A stretch of DNA of 45,427 nt from Isochrysis galbana (lineage: Eukaryota; Haptophyta; Isochrysidales; Isochrysidaceae). Numbering within the stretch: the first letter of the stretch is position 1; each line of letters starts with the position of its first letter. The stretch covers positions 1,932,660-1,978,086 of the forward strand of contig CM030937.1 in NCBI GenBank assembly GCA_018136815.1. Reading direction: 5' to 3'. The notes beneath the pieces were generated by a model. It was not told the origin of the DNA, did not search any database, and worked only from the letters and a program-made list of their open reading frames with translations. Made by a program: the position numbers and the translations under genes. Of the stretch, positions 31,357 through 42,997 are shown one piece after another.

Positions 31357-32339
31357 TGTCGTTGGGGTCTCCGGGCGGAGCAACAGCCACGCGGTGTCGT
31401 GCTCTCTGTGGGAATAACTTCGTGATGAAAGAAGGAGAGGCTTACTACGGGGGGTTCGTTCCCGCGGGGGGGGGAGGGGGGGGGAGGGGGGTGGGGGGCG
31501 CGGGGGGGGGACGGTCTGCTCGGCGGAGGCGATGGCGAGATGGTCTGCTCGGGGTTGGCGAGATGGGACGAGAGTCGGCGGAGAGAGAGAGGGAGGGAGG
31601 GAGGGAGAGGGGAGAGGGAGGGAGAGGGAGGGAGAGAGGGAGGGGAAGAGTAGGGGAGAGTAGGGAGAGAGGGAGAGATCTGTGCGGGGGGGGCTCTCTG
31701 GAGAGAGGCGCGAGGGCATCTGAGAAGAGAGAAAGAGGGTGGGTGGCAACGCCAGGGAATCGGGAGAGGAGCGGGGTGAGGTGAGGAGAAGGGGGGAGGA
31801 GGAGGAGAGAAGAAAGATCTCGGGGAATCTACAGGTGAGAGACGTGCGCCAACCTCCCCTCTCCCTCCTCGAGAGAGAGAGGGGCCTCGAGGCGCCGCGC
31901 CGCGCCGCCGCGCCCCCAGTCTCCTCCTCTCTCTCCACGCGCGGGGGGGGAGGGGGGGGTGCGGGAATCCCTCCATCCCCCGGTGGGACTCTGAGGCGGA
32001 CGAGCATCGCGCTCGCAGATGAAACCTCCCGCGAGTGTGCAAAAGACTTGCCTGCGCTCTTAGGCAAGTCGCAAGACGTCGCCGCAACTCCTCGCGAATC
32101 TCTCCATAGTCTGCCATTCTGCCAGAAAGATGGAAGAATTGATGGGGGCGAGACTGACCAGAGAGAGAGAGACACAATACACGACATTCTGGGAGAGAGG
32201 GGAGGCCGTGCAAGGGGGGCGCCGCGGGGCTGGCGCCCGATTTTCATTCCTCTTTGGCTTGCTCGGCTACTCGGTCGACCGGGACCCCGACGCCCCTCCC
32301 CCCACTTCCCACTGACGCCCCTCCCCCCACTTCCCACTC
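31357..32339. promoter_or_regulatory. spacer between divergent kinase copies (shared upstream region)
   Basis: About 1 kb of single-copy sequence lies between the two starts, so it must hold both promoters if both copies are expressed. It is G-rich on the left (31466-31512) and GA-rich in the middle (31578-31680 and 31780-31830). Near the plus-strand ATG is a 24-bp direct repeat, GACGCCCCTCCCCCCACTTC, twice at 32287-32338. Open frames across it are antisense or compositional. Confidence 0.45.
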
Positions 32340-33686
32340 GGCTCTGCGACGCACTCTCCACGAAGGCTGGTGGAGCTCCCCACGCGAGGCAAGATGAATC
32401 CGACCGCAGGCTCGGCCTCGCGTCAGTCGCCCGCCAACGCACTCTCGGCAACTCTCTCGCAGCCGCTCTCGCCGCCGTCAGCCCAGGAGGACGACGCCAG
32501 CCTCCAACGCCTCCTTCTAGCCACCAAAAGAGGACTGGCGTTCGCGGCGGCCTCAGCGGCAGCAGGGGGAGTTGCATGGCTGGGCACCCTCGCACCCGCT
32601 GTCGCTACCAGAGCACTCACGGATAAGCGCCTCGCGGCAGGTGGTGCTGTCCTTGTCCTGTCGTTGTTCCTTCACAACTCACGGGTAAGAATGGCCACTG
32701 ACGAGACAGTCGATCAGACGGGCACGGCATCCTCCGATGTTGTGAGTGATGAACCTGACGGGTCATTGTCCGCCCAGCTGGACGATCTAGTCGACCGGGG
32801 AATCGTGGGCCATGGCAGTCGGAGCACCGTGCGGCTGGTCAGTCTCGCCCCAACAAACGGCGGTGGCTCCTCCACGGCTCGGCTCTTCGCGCTGAAGGAA
32901 GTCGACACCAGTCAGATGGGAGGGGACACAATGCGTACTCGCGCAGCGACGGAGGCGCGTCTGCTTCTCGCGTGCGATCATGGATCGGTGGTGAAGGTCT
33001 TCCGTGTCTTTGAGCGGTTGCATAGTCACAAGACTTTGATGGAGTGGCTGCCCAATGGCAACTTCCTCGAGGTTCTGTCTCTGCGAGGACGGCTCAGCGA
33101 GACGCACGCAGCGTTTTTCGCGGCCACGACGGTCTGCGCACTTCAGTATCTTCACGAGAGGGGCATCGTCCACCGCGACCTCCGGCCGGAGAAGCTGCTC
33201 ATCGATGCCCGTGGCTACTTGAAGCTCACTGGCCTGGGGTTTGGTAAGGTCATATCCGGTCGCACCTACACTGCCGTCGGCACTCTGCCGTACATCGCAC
33301 CAGAGATCATCCTGAACGAAGGGCACGAGTTTGGCGTTGACTGGTGGGCCCTAGGGGTGATCGTGTACGAAATGCTCGTCGGCCAGTCCCCGTTCGTCGA
33401 TGATGGGGACGATCACTCTCTCTGCCGGCGGATCATTTCGTGCGACACTGAGGTCACTTATCCTGCGTCCATGAGCGCGAGAGCGAGGGATTTTGTCTCG
33501 CGCCTGCTCGACTCGATGCCACTCTCTCGTCTTGGCTGCGGTGGGCAAGGGGCATCGGAGCTCTGGGGCCACCCTTTCCTCAGGGAGTATCCGCGCGCGG
33601 CCCTTCTTGCGCGACAAGTGCCGGCGCCATTTTGCGATCTCACACCGTCGGCGCACCAAGGCGTGGTCGCGTTGTACGGGGAGTCG
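32340..33686 (+). repeat. right arm of the 1.35-kb inverted duplication
   Basis: Mirror of 30010-31356. Homology stops at 33686 inside the kinase C-terminus, and upstream near 32340. Confidence 0.92.
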
Positions 33687-33713
33687 ACATATCCTCATGC
33701 CTGCGGTGGATGA
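32394..33713 (+). CDS. membrane-anchored AGC-like pseudokinase, plus copy
   Basis: 439 residues from ATG 32394. It has the same architecture and the same loss of the DFG Asp (GLG at 280-282) and catalytic-loop Asn (Lys267) as the minus-strand copy, so those changes predate the duplication. In-copy differences include Leu93 (Phe in the other) and Met100 (Glu in the other). The C-terminus differs after VVAL because the duplication ends there: YGESTYPHACGG. Which C-terminus is ancestral is not clear from the window. A regulatory or scaffold role at a membrane is the likeliest reading. Confidence 0.78.
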   Translation: MNPTAGSASRQSPANALSATLSQPLSPPSAQEDDASLQRLLLATKRGLAFAAASAAAGGVAWLGTLAPAVATRALTDKRLAAGGAVLVLSLFLHNSRVRMATDETVDQTGTASSDVVSDEPDGSLSAQLDDLVDRGIVGHGSRSTVRLVSLAPTNGGGSSTARLFALKEVDTSQMGGDTMRTRAATEARLLLACDHGSVVKVFRVFERLHSHKTLMEWLPNGNFLEVLSLRGRLSETHAAFFAATTVCALQYLHERGIVHRDLRPEKLLIDARGYLKLTGLGFGKVISGRTYTAVGTLPYIAPEIILNEGHEFGVDWWALGVIVYEMLVGQSPFVDDGDDHSLCRRIISCDTEVTYPASMSARARDFVSRLLDSMPLSRLGCGGQGASELWGHPFLREYPRAALLARQVPAPFCDLTPSAHQGVVALYGESTYPHACGG

Positions 33714-34651
33714 GTGGAGGTGAAAACATTCCGTCGACGGCCGCGTGGGGAACGGCATCATCATATCTTGTTGACTTAGGTTTTCTGGCGCACACGCTCT
33801 TGGTTTGCTAGATGCTTTCCGGCTCGTAACCATGTGACTTGTGAGAGAGTAATGCCGCACAATGTCAAGCCTTCATCCAGCAAAGGTACGACAATAAATT
33901 CCTGATCCTCTGGCTACCTGTTTCAAACCCGATTGGCCATTTGCACTGCACACGCGCCCGAAATCGCCCTTCTTTCCCCTACCTCGTCGTCTGCCTTCCC
34001 CTCCAAACCAATATCCAATCGTCCTAAAGAGAGAGCCAATGATTTCAGATTGGACGCTCCTGACCGGCTGGGATGTTCCGCTCAACGCCTTCATTCAAAT
34101 TCAGCAACTTTGGCCGCTTTTTATCTTTATTTATTCTTAAATAATTGCTTTGTTAGACGAGGCCAGGGAGAGCTGAGGGACTGAAGCCTCATTGGTTTAT
34201 TTCTCTTCGGGCCGCCCCACCCCCCTCCCTTAGGACCCTGAGAGACTTGTGACTTGTACGTTCTCCCACCGAACCCCTTTAAGGCCCAAGGCCCTTTAAC
34301 TATTACTATTGTTGAAACAATAGAATCATGCAACGCGCTTCACTTCCGTGACACGCGCGGGGACTCGCGTGCACCTGGTTGACAAGGTTTTCTGCACGCG
34401 CGCCGATTCGGCGGTCGGCGGCGCACCATCGTCTGCAATGGCCCGATCGTTCGTCGCGGCGGGGTGCGCGGGCGAGAGCGGCGCGTTCCACGACCCTTTT
34501 GTTGTAACAGGCGTACCTGGGGTTCACGCTCACCGGGTAGGGCGGGCCAGGTAGAAGTAGAAATATGAATATGTGATTTTTGATTTTTTGGTTATCCAAA
34601 TATGCCTGAGACAGAGAGAAAATATGCAGAAAACATGTGCTGTTCGTCCCT
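33714..34651. other. intergenic, no gene seen
   Basis: AT-richer near 34120-34150 and 34560-34600. A short hairpin-like CTATTACTATTGTTGAAACAATAG lies near 34299-34323. No convincing ORF. Confidence 0.45.
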
Positions 34652-36198
34652 TTGCCCAACATCCTGGGATGTCGTGGCTGGATGAGCACTGGACGATTTG
34701 GCGTCCTTTCATGCGGTTATTCTTGCATTCTCCCGCCATGAATCGGCGGCAAGGTGCCGCCGCTCCAAGCCCCATCAGGGCCCTGAAGTCCATAGCGTTA
34801 CTCGCTTCCCTTTGGCGCTTGAGTTGTTCCGCTTTCGCCTTATCTTGCTCGCAGGTACATTGGCGGAAGCTTACTTGATTCTTGCGGAGGAAAGATATAG
34901 CCCACGGCTTATCGTATCCTTTGCACCCCCCGGGGGTGCCGTGGATGGCTATTTCTCCCTCCGGAGTGACGCATTCGACCGAAGAACGGACCGCGTAGTC
35001 TAGATTGAAGTTCTCTCCGTCGTCGAGAGTTACGTGGAAAATGCGTGGGAAGCGGTGTCCCAAGGCGGATGTGTCCGTGTAGACGTAAAAGTGCCAAATC
35101 GAGCGTTTGCCCGATTCAACCTTCGTGATCCCTTCCACGGTGGTCTTGGCGCGTTGTTGGTTTCCCCTTAGTACGTGGAAACCTTCGCGTTCCAATGCGT
35201 TTGCTAGGTGTCGAGTTTTCGTTTTGTAGGCCTTCACCGGGTCGAAGATCGAAGATGCGAAATACAATGTAAGTCGCCACCTCCTTCAGGGAGGACCGGA
35301 TGGCGCTAGACTTGCGCGGAGCCGAGTCGGCTAGAGCGCCGTATGTAACTGCGAATTCGTGAGAGATACCCGAGAGGGCCGCTTGGAGCTTGTCACCATA
35401 GGCGGCTTTGAATTGATCGTGAGCGTCCTCATCGACGTAGAAAATCCATGGACCTTTGCGTCCTTTGTCCATGCCATCCGGAGTGGCATCCAAGCCTTCC
35501 AGCTTGGAGAGAAGGTACTTCATATAGGTTGCCACATCCTCGCTTTTGATGTCCTTTTTGTCTTCAGCTAGCTGCGCTAGCTGTATGAAGAATGGGGTGT
35601 CGTCCGGTTCCTCCTCCTCATCATGAGGGGGTGAGGCAAATTGTGTGGTGCTGTGTTGAGGCGGATTTGGCTCCGATTGTGGGTCCGCCCGCTTGCGCGA
35701 GGGCGGCGGGTTATGCTTGGCTTGTTGATGTGGGGCTTGTCTTGCTTCTTGGGGGAGTTTCCCTTTGGGGCCGGCCGCCTCAGCGTAGGACTGCTTCTGT
35801 GCAATGTTGTTGGGGGGGTTGGAAGCCGTAAAGGCCCCAAGAATTGTTTGTTGTGTCAAGTGCCCGCCCACGAGGGGTGCACTGCTGGTAGGAGTTGCCG
35901 CCATGGGGGTGGCAGCAAGGCTGCCATCCACCATGGGGAGTCCTTGTTGCACTGGCAAGCCCGTTGAGGCAGGCGGCGGAGCCAGGGACTGGCTCTGCTG
36001 GTCTGCAAGGAACAGGGCTCTCCCTGTTCCCTGCTTCTGTGCCTGGTGGGGAGGCGAGGGAGGCAGGATCATGTCGACGTCGCTGTCTGTCAGCGGGGCG
36101 GCCTGTGAGCGCTTCGGCTCCGGCGGCTTGGGGCGGCCCCTGTGGGGCGTCGTGACGGCGGAGGGCTGGGGATCAGGAGCGGTCGGCGCGCGCTCCAT
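34652..36198 (-). pseudogene. LINE ORF1, frameshifted and 3'-truncated (copy B)
   Basis: From ATG 36198 the product matches copy A through its N-terminal Pro-rich and middle parts. At about 35242-35255 a tandem 7-bp duplication of CGAAGAT shifts the frame; the second half continues in another frame to CRRFMAGECKNNRMKGRQIV and DIPGCWAK. Homology ends at 34652, so the last CCCH-like finger, ORF2 and the 3' tail are absent. The rest of the coding is well conserved, which suggests the frameshift is fairly recent. Confidence 0.8.
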
Positions 36199-36221
36199 CG
36201 CTCGAACTATAACAATAGTTT
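34652..36221 (-). mobile_element. LINE copy B, 5'-complete, 3'-truncated
   Basis: Shares the exact 5' end with copy A and the 20640 fragment. Sequences around both ends contain TATCCAAATATGC words (34594 and 36411), which could be part of the target or chance. Confidence 0.75.
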
Positions 36222-36937
36222 CTCCACGCCAAACATAGAAGACGGTCCTTAACGAGGAAGGCTCGCGCTCATAACGAAATATTCATATTCATGCTAAAAA
36301 GGGGCTGCTTGTGAATACAACACTCAACACTCCTCGCCCATGAGTAAGGCACGCGCAAGCGGGCATGTACGATACCAGGGGGGGCCTCCTCTCTCCCCCA
36401 CTCCGCCTTCTATCCAAATATGCAGAAAATATGCCAAAATGTGACGAAAGAAATATGCAGATATTTGACAAATCTACCCAACTATCAAGTATGCCAAGTT
36501 GTCGATCTGTGATCTGTCGGCGATGTAGTCTAGAACGGAGAACGGGAATCGCGCCACAACGGAAGCGAGGGGCAATCCTGCCACGCAAGATTCGAAGAAA
36601 CCTACCATATTAGACGAGACAAATGCGACGTACCTAAGTAAGGGGAGATACGAGATATGAAGAGACCAATCAATTGTGAGCGCTCAGTCGACGTCTGTCG
36701 CTTCCACTGTACCGAGCTCGCGCACGATCGATCGACAAGCAGCGCTTGCAAGGCGCCCCGCCACGCACTTCGCAAATTAAGCCCGATTGCCCCCAAAACC
36801 AGGTAGAGGGACGCGGGGAAGATAGCAAATTAAACTTGTTTGTGAGGGCGTCTTGGAGGAATGAAAAAGAAGAAAGGTGGGGAAGAAGCTTCCTTTCTCC
36901 TCGAGAGAGAGAGAGAGAGGGCGCTCCACAGCCACAA
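36222..36937. other. intergenic, no gene seen
   Basis: No supported ORF. AT-rich ATATGCAGAAAATATGCC-like words occur at 36418-36470. A short GA tract is at 36904-36920. Confidence 0.4.
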
Positions 36938-37074
36938 CCCAAGATCCTAGGGGACCACGCGAAGTCTTCGACCAAGAACAAGAGAAAGCAGAGAATGATA
37001 ACGATACTGCATAATGCCGAGCGACGGCGACGAAAGAGAAGCGTAGCAAGTGTCGATTCGCGCGAATGCGACAG
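36938..37074 (+). repeat. LINE/SINE-like 3' tail, copy C
   Basis: Begins CCCAAGATCCTAG and ends TCGATTCGCGCGAATGCGAC. It is more diverged than copies A and B, stands alone without LINE coding sequence, and is on the opposite strand to them. Confidence 0.7.
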
Positions 37075-37104
37075 CTACTGGTGAATCTGTGAATCTGCTC
37101 ATGG

Positions 37105-37190
37105 CTCATGGCGGCCGGAGTGCCCAACTTTCGCACGCGAACGGGCGCGCTGCCGGCGCTTTCTCGGCCATCCACTGAGATGGAATGCCC
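37105..37190 (-). repeat. isolated partial satellite monomer
   Basis: GTGCCCAACTTTCGCACGCG, GGGCGCGCTGCCGGCGCTTT and CTCGGCCATCCACTGAG match the 204-bp unit in the orientation of array 2. About 80 bp of one monomer. Confidence 0.75.
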
Positions 37191-37525
37191 CAACCGGTGT
37201 CTTCAGACCCGTTAGTCCGAACACCAGCGACAAGGGGGGGCTGACCACTACCGTGCTCTCGCTCAAGCGCGGCGAACGTCGGCCTGTCAGGCGGGTCGGT
37301 CGCCAGCTCGCTCTGCCTCGAATTCGGATTCAAGCTGGCAGAAAGACGAGGGGAAATCTCCCCCCGGTCCCACGATAAAAAAAATTGGGCCTCCGGATCA
37401 ACAAGAGTTTTTGTTACAACCCACTCTCCCCCACCTCTAGGGGTGAGGTTGCTCAACACGACCTGCGCATTGCGCCGGGACGAGGATTGTGTTGCGGCCA
37501 CTATCCCGGAGCTACCATCAACCAT
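37106..37525 (-). CDS. hypothetical ORF, doubtful
   Basis: 139 codons from an ATG at 37525 (MVDGSSGIVAATQSSSRRNA). The last 25 codons lie in the satellite monomer, which weakens it as a gene. No domain recognised. Confidence 0.15.
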   Translation of the reverse strand: MVDGSSGIVAATQSSSRRNAQVVLSNLTPRGGGEWVVTKTLVDPEAQFFLSWDRGEISPRLSASLNPNSRQSELATDPPDRPTFAALEREHGSGQPPLVAGVRTNGSEDTGWGIPSQWMAEKAPAARPFACESWALRPP

Positions 37526-38584
37526 CCCACAGGCAGCTTACTCCGGGGCACCTCTATCCCGCGGGCACAAATCAGCATTCGGCGCCCTTTGAAGAAAGGA
37601 AGAGAGTGGAGGTAGAGGGGAGGGATTCTGTTCTCTGTTCGCTCCGCCAAGCGGCGTGCAGACAAGCCCCCCCTCTCCACGCGGGGACTCCCCCGCCCCC
37701 TCTCCACCCGCACCTCTAACGCGAGCTTTCAGTTTCTTTCGGGCAAGGCAAAGGCCCTCCTTGGCTGTTGCTCCACCGGGGCCCCCACGACTCCCCGCTT
37801 CCCACCCGGCTCTGCAATGCACTAAGAGCACTGACTAGTGTGCGCACTGTGATGGCCGCACAGAACAATCGAAATCGACAGCTACAAAACAATTCACTTC
37901 CCAGGCAAGAATGGCTTGCTGGGCAATGTTGAACTTCGCAGGTAAAAGCAACAGTCGGACACGTATCGCCGTCGCTCGGAGAAATCTCTTGCGCGTTCGC
38001 AGAAGGTCAATGGCACAGCCAATTTTCTAGCCTCGATCTAAGTCAGGTCACTCATGAGCACATGCGTGCCATCTGCAAATGAAGCCTGGGCGCCACTCTC
38101 ATATAACACAGGCGTCGACGAGGTCGGCGCTGTTTTCATGGCGCGGTCTGAGCTTGTGCCACTGCGACCTCGCCAGTGGTGCGGCGAACAAGATGTATCG
38201 TTTCTGCGTTTGCCCTTGCCACGCTGGCCCTGCCCGCCCTGCTCATGCCTCCCCTTGCCAACGACGATGTTGCGAGCAATGCGCACGATCGATAGCAGAG
38301 CTCTAGAGCTGTCGCGCGCGCGAAGCGCAGCGCGTGCGCTGCGCAGGCCTCTAGCTGTACCTGTCCAGCAACTACAAGCCCGAGACCCTCTCGGTGGAAG
38401 AGCGGGTGCCAAGCTTTAGAGCGCGGAAATCCTGCGGCGACACATTTTGAAAACAACACTCATTTCACGGGGGGGAAACACGCACTGTGGATAATTTATA
38501 GTCGAGGTCGCGTCGCCCGATTCCCTAAAATATTTAGGCTGTCGGCTCGGTTTCGCGGCAGGGCTAGGCCCGGTCTAAACCCAC
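37526..38584. other. intergenic, no gene seen
   Basis: Overlapping open frames on both strands at 38038-38459 show no ATG-started, recognisable protein. One antisense stretch (VLYESGAQASFADGTHVL) looks protein-like but is isolated. Confidence 0.4.
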
Positions 38585-39110
<526 letters not shown>

Positions 39111-39722
39111 AAGTGTGTGATGTTCTCCCTCTTCACCTCTCCCCTGAACCCGCATTTTCAGCCTCCTCTGTCCCTCGCTCTCTCTTCTCTCTCCCCCCTC
39201 GTTCTCCGTCTCTCCCCCATATCCCCTCTCTCTCCTCCTCCCCTCTCTCTCTCTTCTTCCCCCTCCCTCCCCCGCCCCCCCCACACCCTCTCCCCCTCCC
39301 CCTCTCTTTCTCCGCTCTCTCCCTCCTAGAATCCCTAGAATCCCCCCTCCCCTCTCCTCCCGCATTACCCCCCCCCCACCACCACCACCACCAGGAGAGA
39401 GGTCCTCATCATCACCACAGCACCGCGCCCCGCCCTCCCTGCTGCTTTCTCTTTTCTTCACTCTTCTTTTCTTCATATACTCGTCTCTCCAAGGTCCCAT
39501 TGTATTTCTCGGAGGGCGCTTTCCCTCCTGAGGATCAAGCTATCACACGACGGGTACTCCTAGAGTATGGTAGATCCAAAATCTACGAGTAGAGTGAACA
39601 GAAATAAAGTACTCGCTTGGGCGGAGAATACACGCTCTCTCTCTCTCCTCTCTTGACCCTCGCCCCCCCCCCCTCCCCTCCCCTCCCCCCCCCCCCCCTC
39701 CCCCCCCCCCCACCCCTTCCCG
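39111..39722. other. pyrimidine-rich leader of the coiled-coil gene
   Basis: Strongly CT-rich to about 39440, then mixed, then pyrimidine-only from about 39655 to the start codon. No gene seen. Confidence 0.5.
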
Positions 39723-40595
39723 ATGACGGCGGCCATGCCCGAGGCTGCGGCTGAAGACGAAGTGCGCGTAGCCGCCGCCGCGATGCTCGACACCTTCGAG
39801 GAGCTCGGCGAAGCCTCCCGCACAGGCGAGAGGAGAGAGATGGAGGACGACTGGCAAGCGCAGCGCAAGATGGCGGGGCTCTTTCCTCATGTGCAGGGGC
39901 TCACTGTCGACGTGGAGCGCACGAGGGACAGCAGAGGCGAAGGCGCGCTTGCGATCGCGGTCGAGCACCAGCACAACTTGCAAGAGGTGGAAGAGGAGGC
40001 GGAGTACGAGCCGGAGAGGGCGGTTGCTCGGTTCACTGCACTGCGAGCTGACGAGTGCCGCACATGGGCTGCTGTCGCCTCCGACGTCGAGCTCGTCCAG
40101 CTCACTAGTGGGCTGCGTAAGCTGCGTGACGCGTGGATGGAGACCGATGCACGTTGCATCAATCTGGGAGTACAGCTGAATATGGCGCGGGCTGAGAATG
40201 CTGAGCTTGCGGAATCTTTGCGTGCCTCGGAGCAGATGATCAAAATATTGAGAGAAGACTCGAGCAACAGGGGCGGATCCGAGGGCCAGGAGGCGGCGGC
40301 TGAAGCGCTGGCCAATTGGCAGGCAGCAGTGCAAGAGTTGGAGGAAGAACGTGCGCGATCCGCACAGTATCGTTCGGAGTTGGAAGCGCTGAGGAGACGC
40401 GAGGCAGAGCGTGAGGCAGCATTGGTCGCGAGTAGAGCTGCCCATGAAGCTTTGGAGCTTCGCACGGCTGAGGCCGAGGCAGCGCTCGCAAGCACTTCAG
40501 CCGAGGTGGAGACGCTCACAACTCAATTGCAAGCGCTTATCCTGAAACAGAAGGGTACCTCAGAATCGATGCTAATGTCAACGAAGCGGAGATGA
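39723..40595 (+). CDS. coiled-coil protein, unknown family
   Basis: A 290-residue single-exon ORF whose ATG directly follows a CT/C tract. The sequence is rich in Ala, Glu, Arg and Leu. The first 130 residues are acidic and helical. From about 130 to 280 heptad-like patterns dominate (LNMARAENAELAESLRASEQ, AVQELEEERARSAQYRSELE, RREAEREAALVASRAAHEAL), predicting a long coiled coil. A short basic end, MLMSTKRR, follows. Codon usage and openness over 870 bases against crowded shadows support a real gene. Such proteins are typically structural or cytoskeletal; I cannot name a family. Confidence 0.6.
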   Translation: MTAAMPEAAAEDEVRVAAAAMLDTFEELGEASRTGERREMEDDWQAQRKMAGLFPHVQGLTVDVERTRDSRGEGALAIAVEHQHNLQEVEEEAEYEPERAVARFTALRADECRTWAAVASDVELVQLTSGLRKLRDAWMETDARCINLGVQLNMARAENAELAESLRASEQMIKILREDSSNRGGSEGQEAAAEALANWQAAVQELEEERARSAQYRSELEALRRREAEREAALVASRAAHEALELRTAEAEAALASTSAEVETLTTQLQALILKQKGTSESMLMSTKRR

Positions 40596-42658
40596 GAGGC
40601 CCCGTATGGAGTAGATTAGGATGGTGGCTACAAACCTGCCCAGTGGATTGTGGCGGACCACCTCGTGGCAAGATAGCACGTTCGCGGGACCACTTCTACT
40701 CCTGCTGCACTCATCGTGCCGGTCTTATAGAGCAGCGACGGTGGATTGCTCGCTCCCACTGCGGCATGCGCACTCAGTGACCCCCACAACGTGCTTGTAG
40801 CCCGACGAGTGTCGCTTTCCCTCCAAGTACATCATTGCGACCAGTTGGCGACCATTTGGGATTTGACAAGCGTGTGCAAGACCGATGGATTTCCTACGAT
40901 GATTCATGTAAGACAGGCGATCTGTCGTTGAAATCCATACGTAAGCTCTGATGAGAACAAGAGCTCGGGACCCATGTACCTCCATTTTGGACGTTCGCTA
41001 TTTTGCAGCTCGTAGTGGCTCGTAGTGGCCTAACTTACAAGTTGATGGAAGCTTGCATCGCCCTTAATTTACCCCAACTCGTTGTGGACTTTCTACGGTA
41101 CTCAGTGCAGCCCTATTTTTCTGAGGCCAGGGCCTGGTGCCTTTCACGTACTAGAGCGTTGGTGGAGCGCGTGCACTTTCATTGGGCGGCACTATCCGGA
41201 TACTTTTCATGATACACGTAATGATTGCCCAGGGCGGCCTGTGTGAAGCCAAAGCCGCTCGTGCTCAAGTACGTACGTGTATGTGTGCACTAGTTGGAGC
41301 TGCGTGCGCACGATACAGACCCTAACGACGACCGCAAGCGTGCCCACTGTGAGAAAGAGGGGGGGCCAACACCGCAGACCACCCACGGGGCATACATCAT
41401 ACTAGTAGTAGTATTTTTTTGCGGGGTGCTGCATGTTGAATGCTCGGTGTGTTGCATGAAAAAAAAACCTTTTAATATTCGCGCCTCACCCGTGTCACTT
41501 AATCACTTACTCGTAGCCACGCCCCCTTTCCCTTCCGCACTGACAGATCCGAGGTTACCACTACCTCAGGTGGGGCAACAGAGGGGACGGAAGGGAAGCG
41601 GCGAGAGGCGCGGCGGAAGTTGGGGGGTGGCCAATGACGGGCTCACCCGCCTCCAGAGGGGGCAGGGAGGCGGGCTTAGGAGAGGCAGGGCGAGGCGACG
41701 GGGCGGACATGGCGAGAGCACGGGAGCGAGGGTGGGAGTGAGTGCGCGAAGGTTGTTGAAGGATGGGTTGCCGTAGAGTGAGTGTTGTTGACGAGGAGCG
41801 AGAGCGAGAACGGGACGAAAGCGAGAACGGACGAACGAGAACGAACGACGGGAACGAAAGAACGACTACCAAGGACGAGCTGTCACGCTCACTCAACATT
41901 GACCCCACTTCCCCTCACATTCACGTATCCTTCCCCACTCACCACTCAAACGGGGAAACACGGGGAATGGAAAAACAAGGAAGAGAAGCCGAGAGGAGAG
42001 CGACGGGGCGACGGGTGGGGAACGACGGTACGACGGAAGAGCCGATGCGATCGACAGTTACGAGGGACGAGGGGAGAGTTAGTAGAAGTAAGGAGGGAAT
42101 CTACAAGACTTCCCGTGCACTGATGACAACAAGGGCGCGGGGGGGGGTAGGCTAACCGCTGGGGGAAAACCCACGACGGCGAACACCTGCGACGAAAACG
42201 AGGACGAGCGCGGGGGAAAACGCGGCAAGGAGGGACCCAGGCGATCGCAAAGCACAAGGACCAGGCCTGGGAATCAGGATGAGGCGGCTTGCCTTCATTT
42301 GGTCTCCTTTCACTCAGGGTTTCTTCCCCTCTCCGTGGGGACTCTCACCCTACCGACGCAAGACCAAAAGCGTTCAATTATCCCCATCCCTGCGAACACC
42401 TATCATTGTCACCTGGATGGAGGTTACTTGACTCAACTTGACACACTTCACATGCTGACACACACACGTGGTCTGACTCCATTCACTCGATTTGGGGCAG
42501 GGTCGATATCTCGTTGAAATCACGATCCACGTCTCACACACAGCACCAAGTAGACTCTGCAAATCTGATGAGTGCATGTCCATACCAAAGAGCACCGACC
42601 GCGTAAAAGCAAACAACAAGTTTCGTCACACGTCTATAGGGAGGAGACGAGGAAGGGT
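40596..42658. other. long intergenic region
   Basis: No supported gene. An antisense ATG ORF (40985 to 40725, MEVHGSRALVLIRAYVWIST) is unrecognised. At 41464-41525 lies a third copy of the RT element's 3' end. 41790-41880 is rich in CGAGAACG words, similar in texture to 22860-23280. Confidence 0.45.
41464..41525 (-). repeat. third copy of the RT element 3' end
   Basis: Plus-strand AACCTTTTAATATTCGCGCC and GTAGCCACGCCC match 21020-21075 and the inverse of 22786-22846. Confidence 0.6.
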
Positions 42659-42868
42659 GAGCAGTTCCCCGCAGTTGAGCAGTTCCCCGCAGTTGAGCAC
42701 TTCCCCGCAGTTGAGCAGTTCCCCGCAGTTGAGCAGTTCCCCGCAGTTGAGCAGTTCCCCGCAGTTGAGCAGTTCCCCGCAGTTGAGCAGTTCCCCGCAG
42801 TTGAGCAGTTCCCCGCAGTTGAGCAGTTCCCCGCAGTTGAGCAGTTCCCCGCAGTTGAGAGCAGTTCC
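42659..42868. repeat. 18-bp minisatellite GAGCAGTTCCCCGCAGTT
   Basis: Nearly twelve tandem copies with one substitution (GAGCAC in the third). Because 18 is a multiple of three, frames read as SSPQLS or EQFPAV repeats, but no gene context supports translation. Confidence 0.95.
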
Positions 42869-42997
42869 CTGAAGTCCGGCCCGCCCCCCGCCCCCCTGTC
42901 GCCCACCCTGCGTTGCCTACCAGCCCTCCCTCCCCTCCTCGCCTTCCAGCCCCCCCCCCCCTCCCCTCGTACCAGAATCGCGATGGACTCCTCTTCT

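Noticed and set aside
31299-32213. Pro/Ser-rich ORFs in the kinase spacer
   Set aside because: Low-complexity G/GA-rich sequence, and continuous with antisense of the duplicated kinase.
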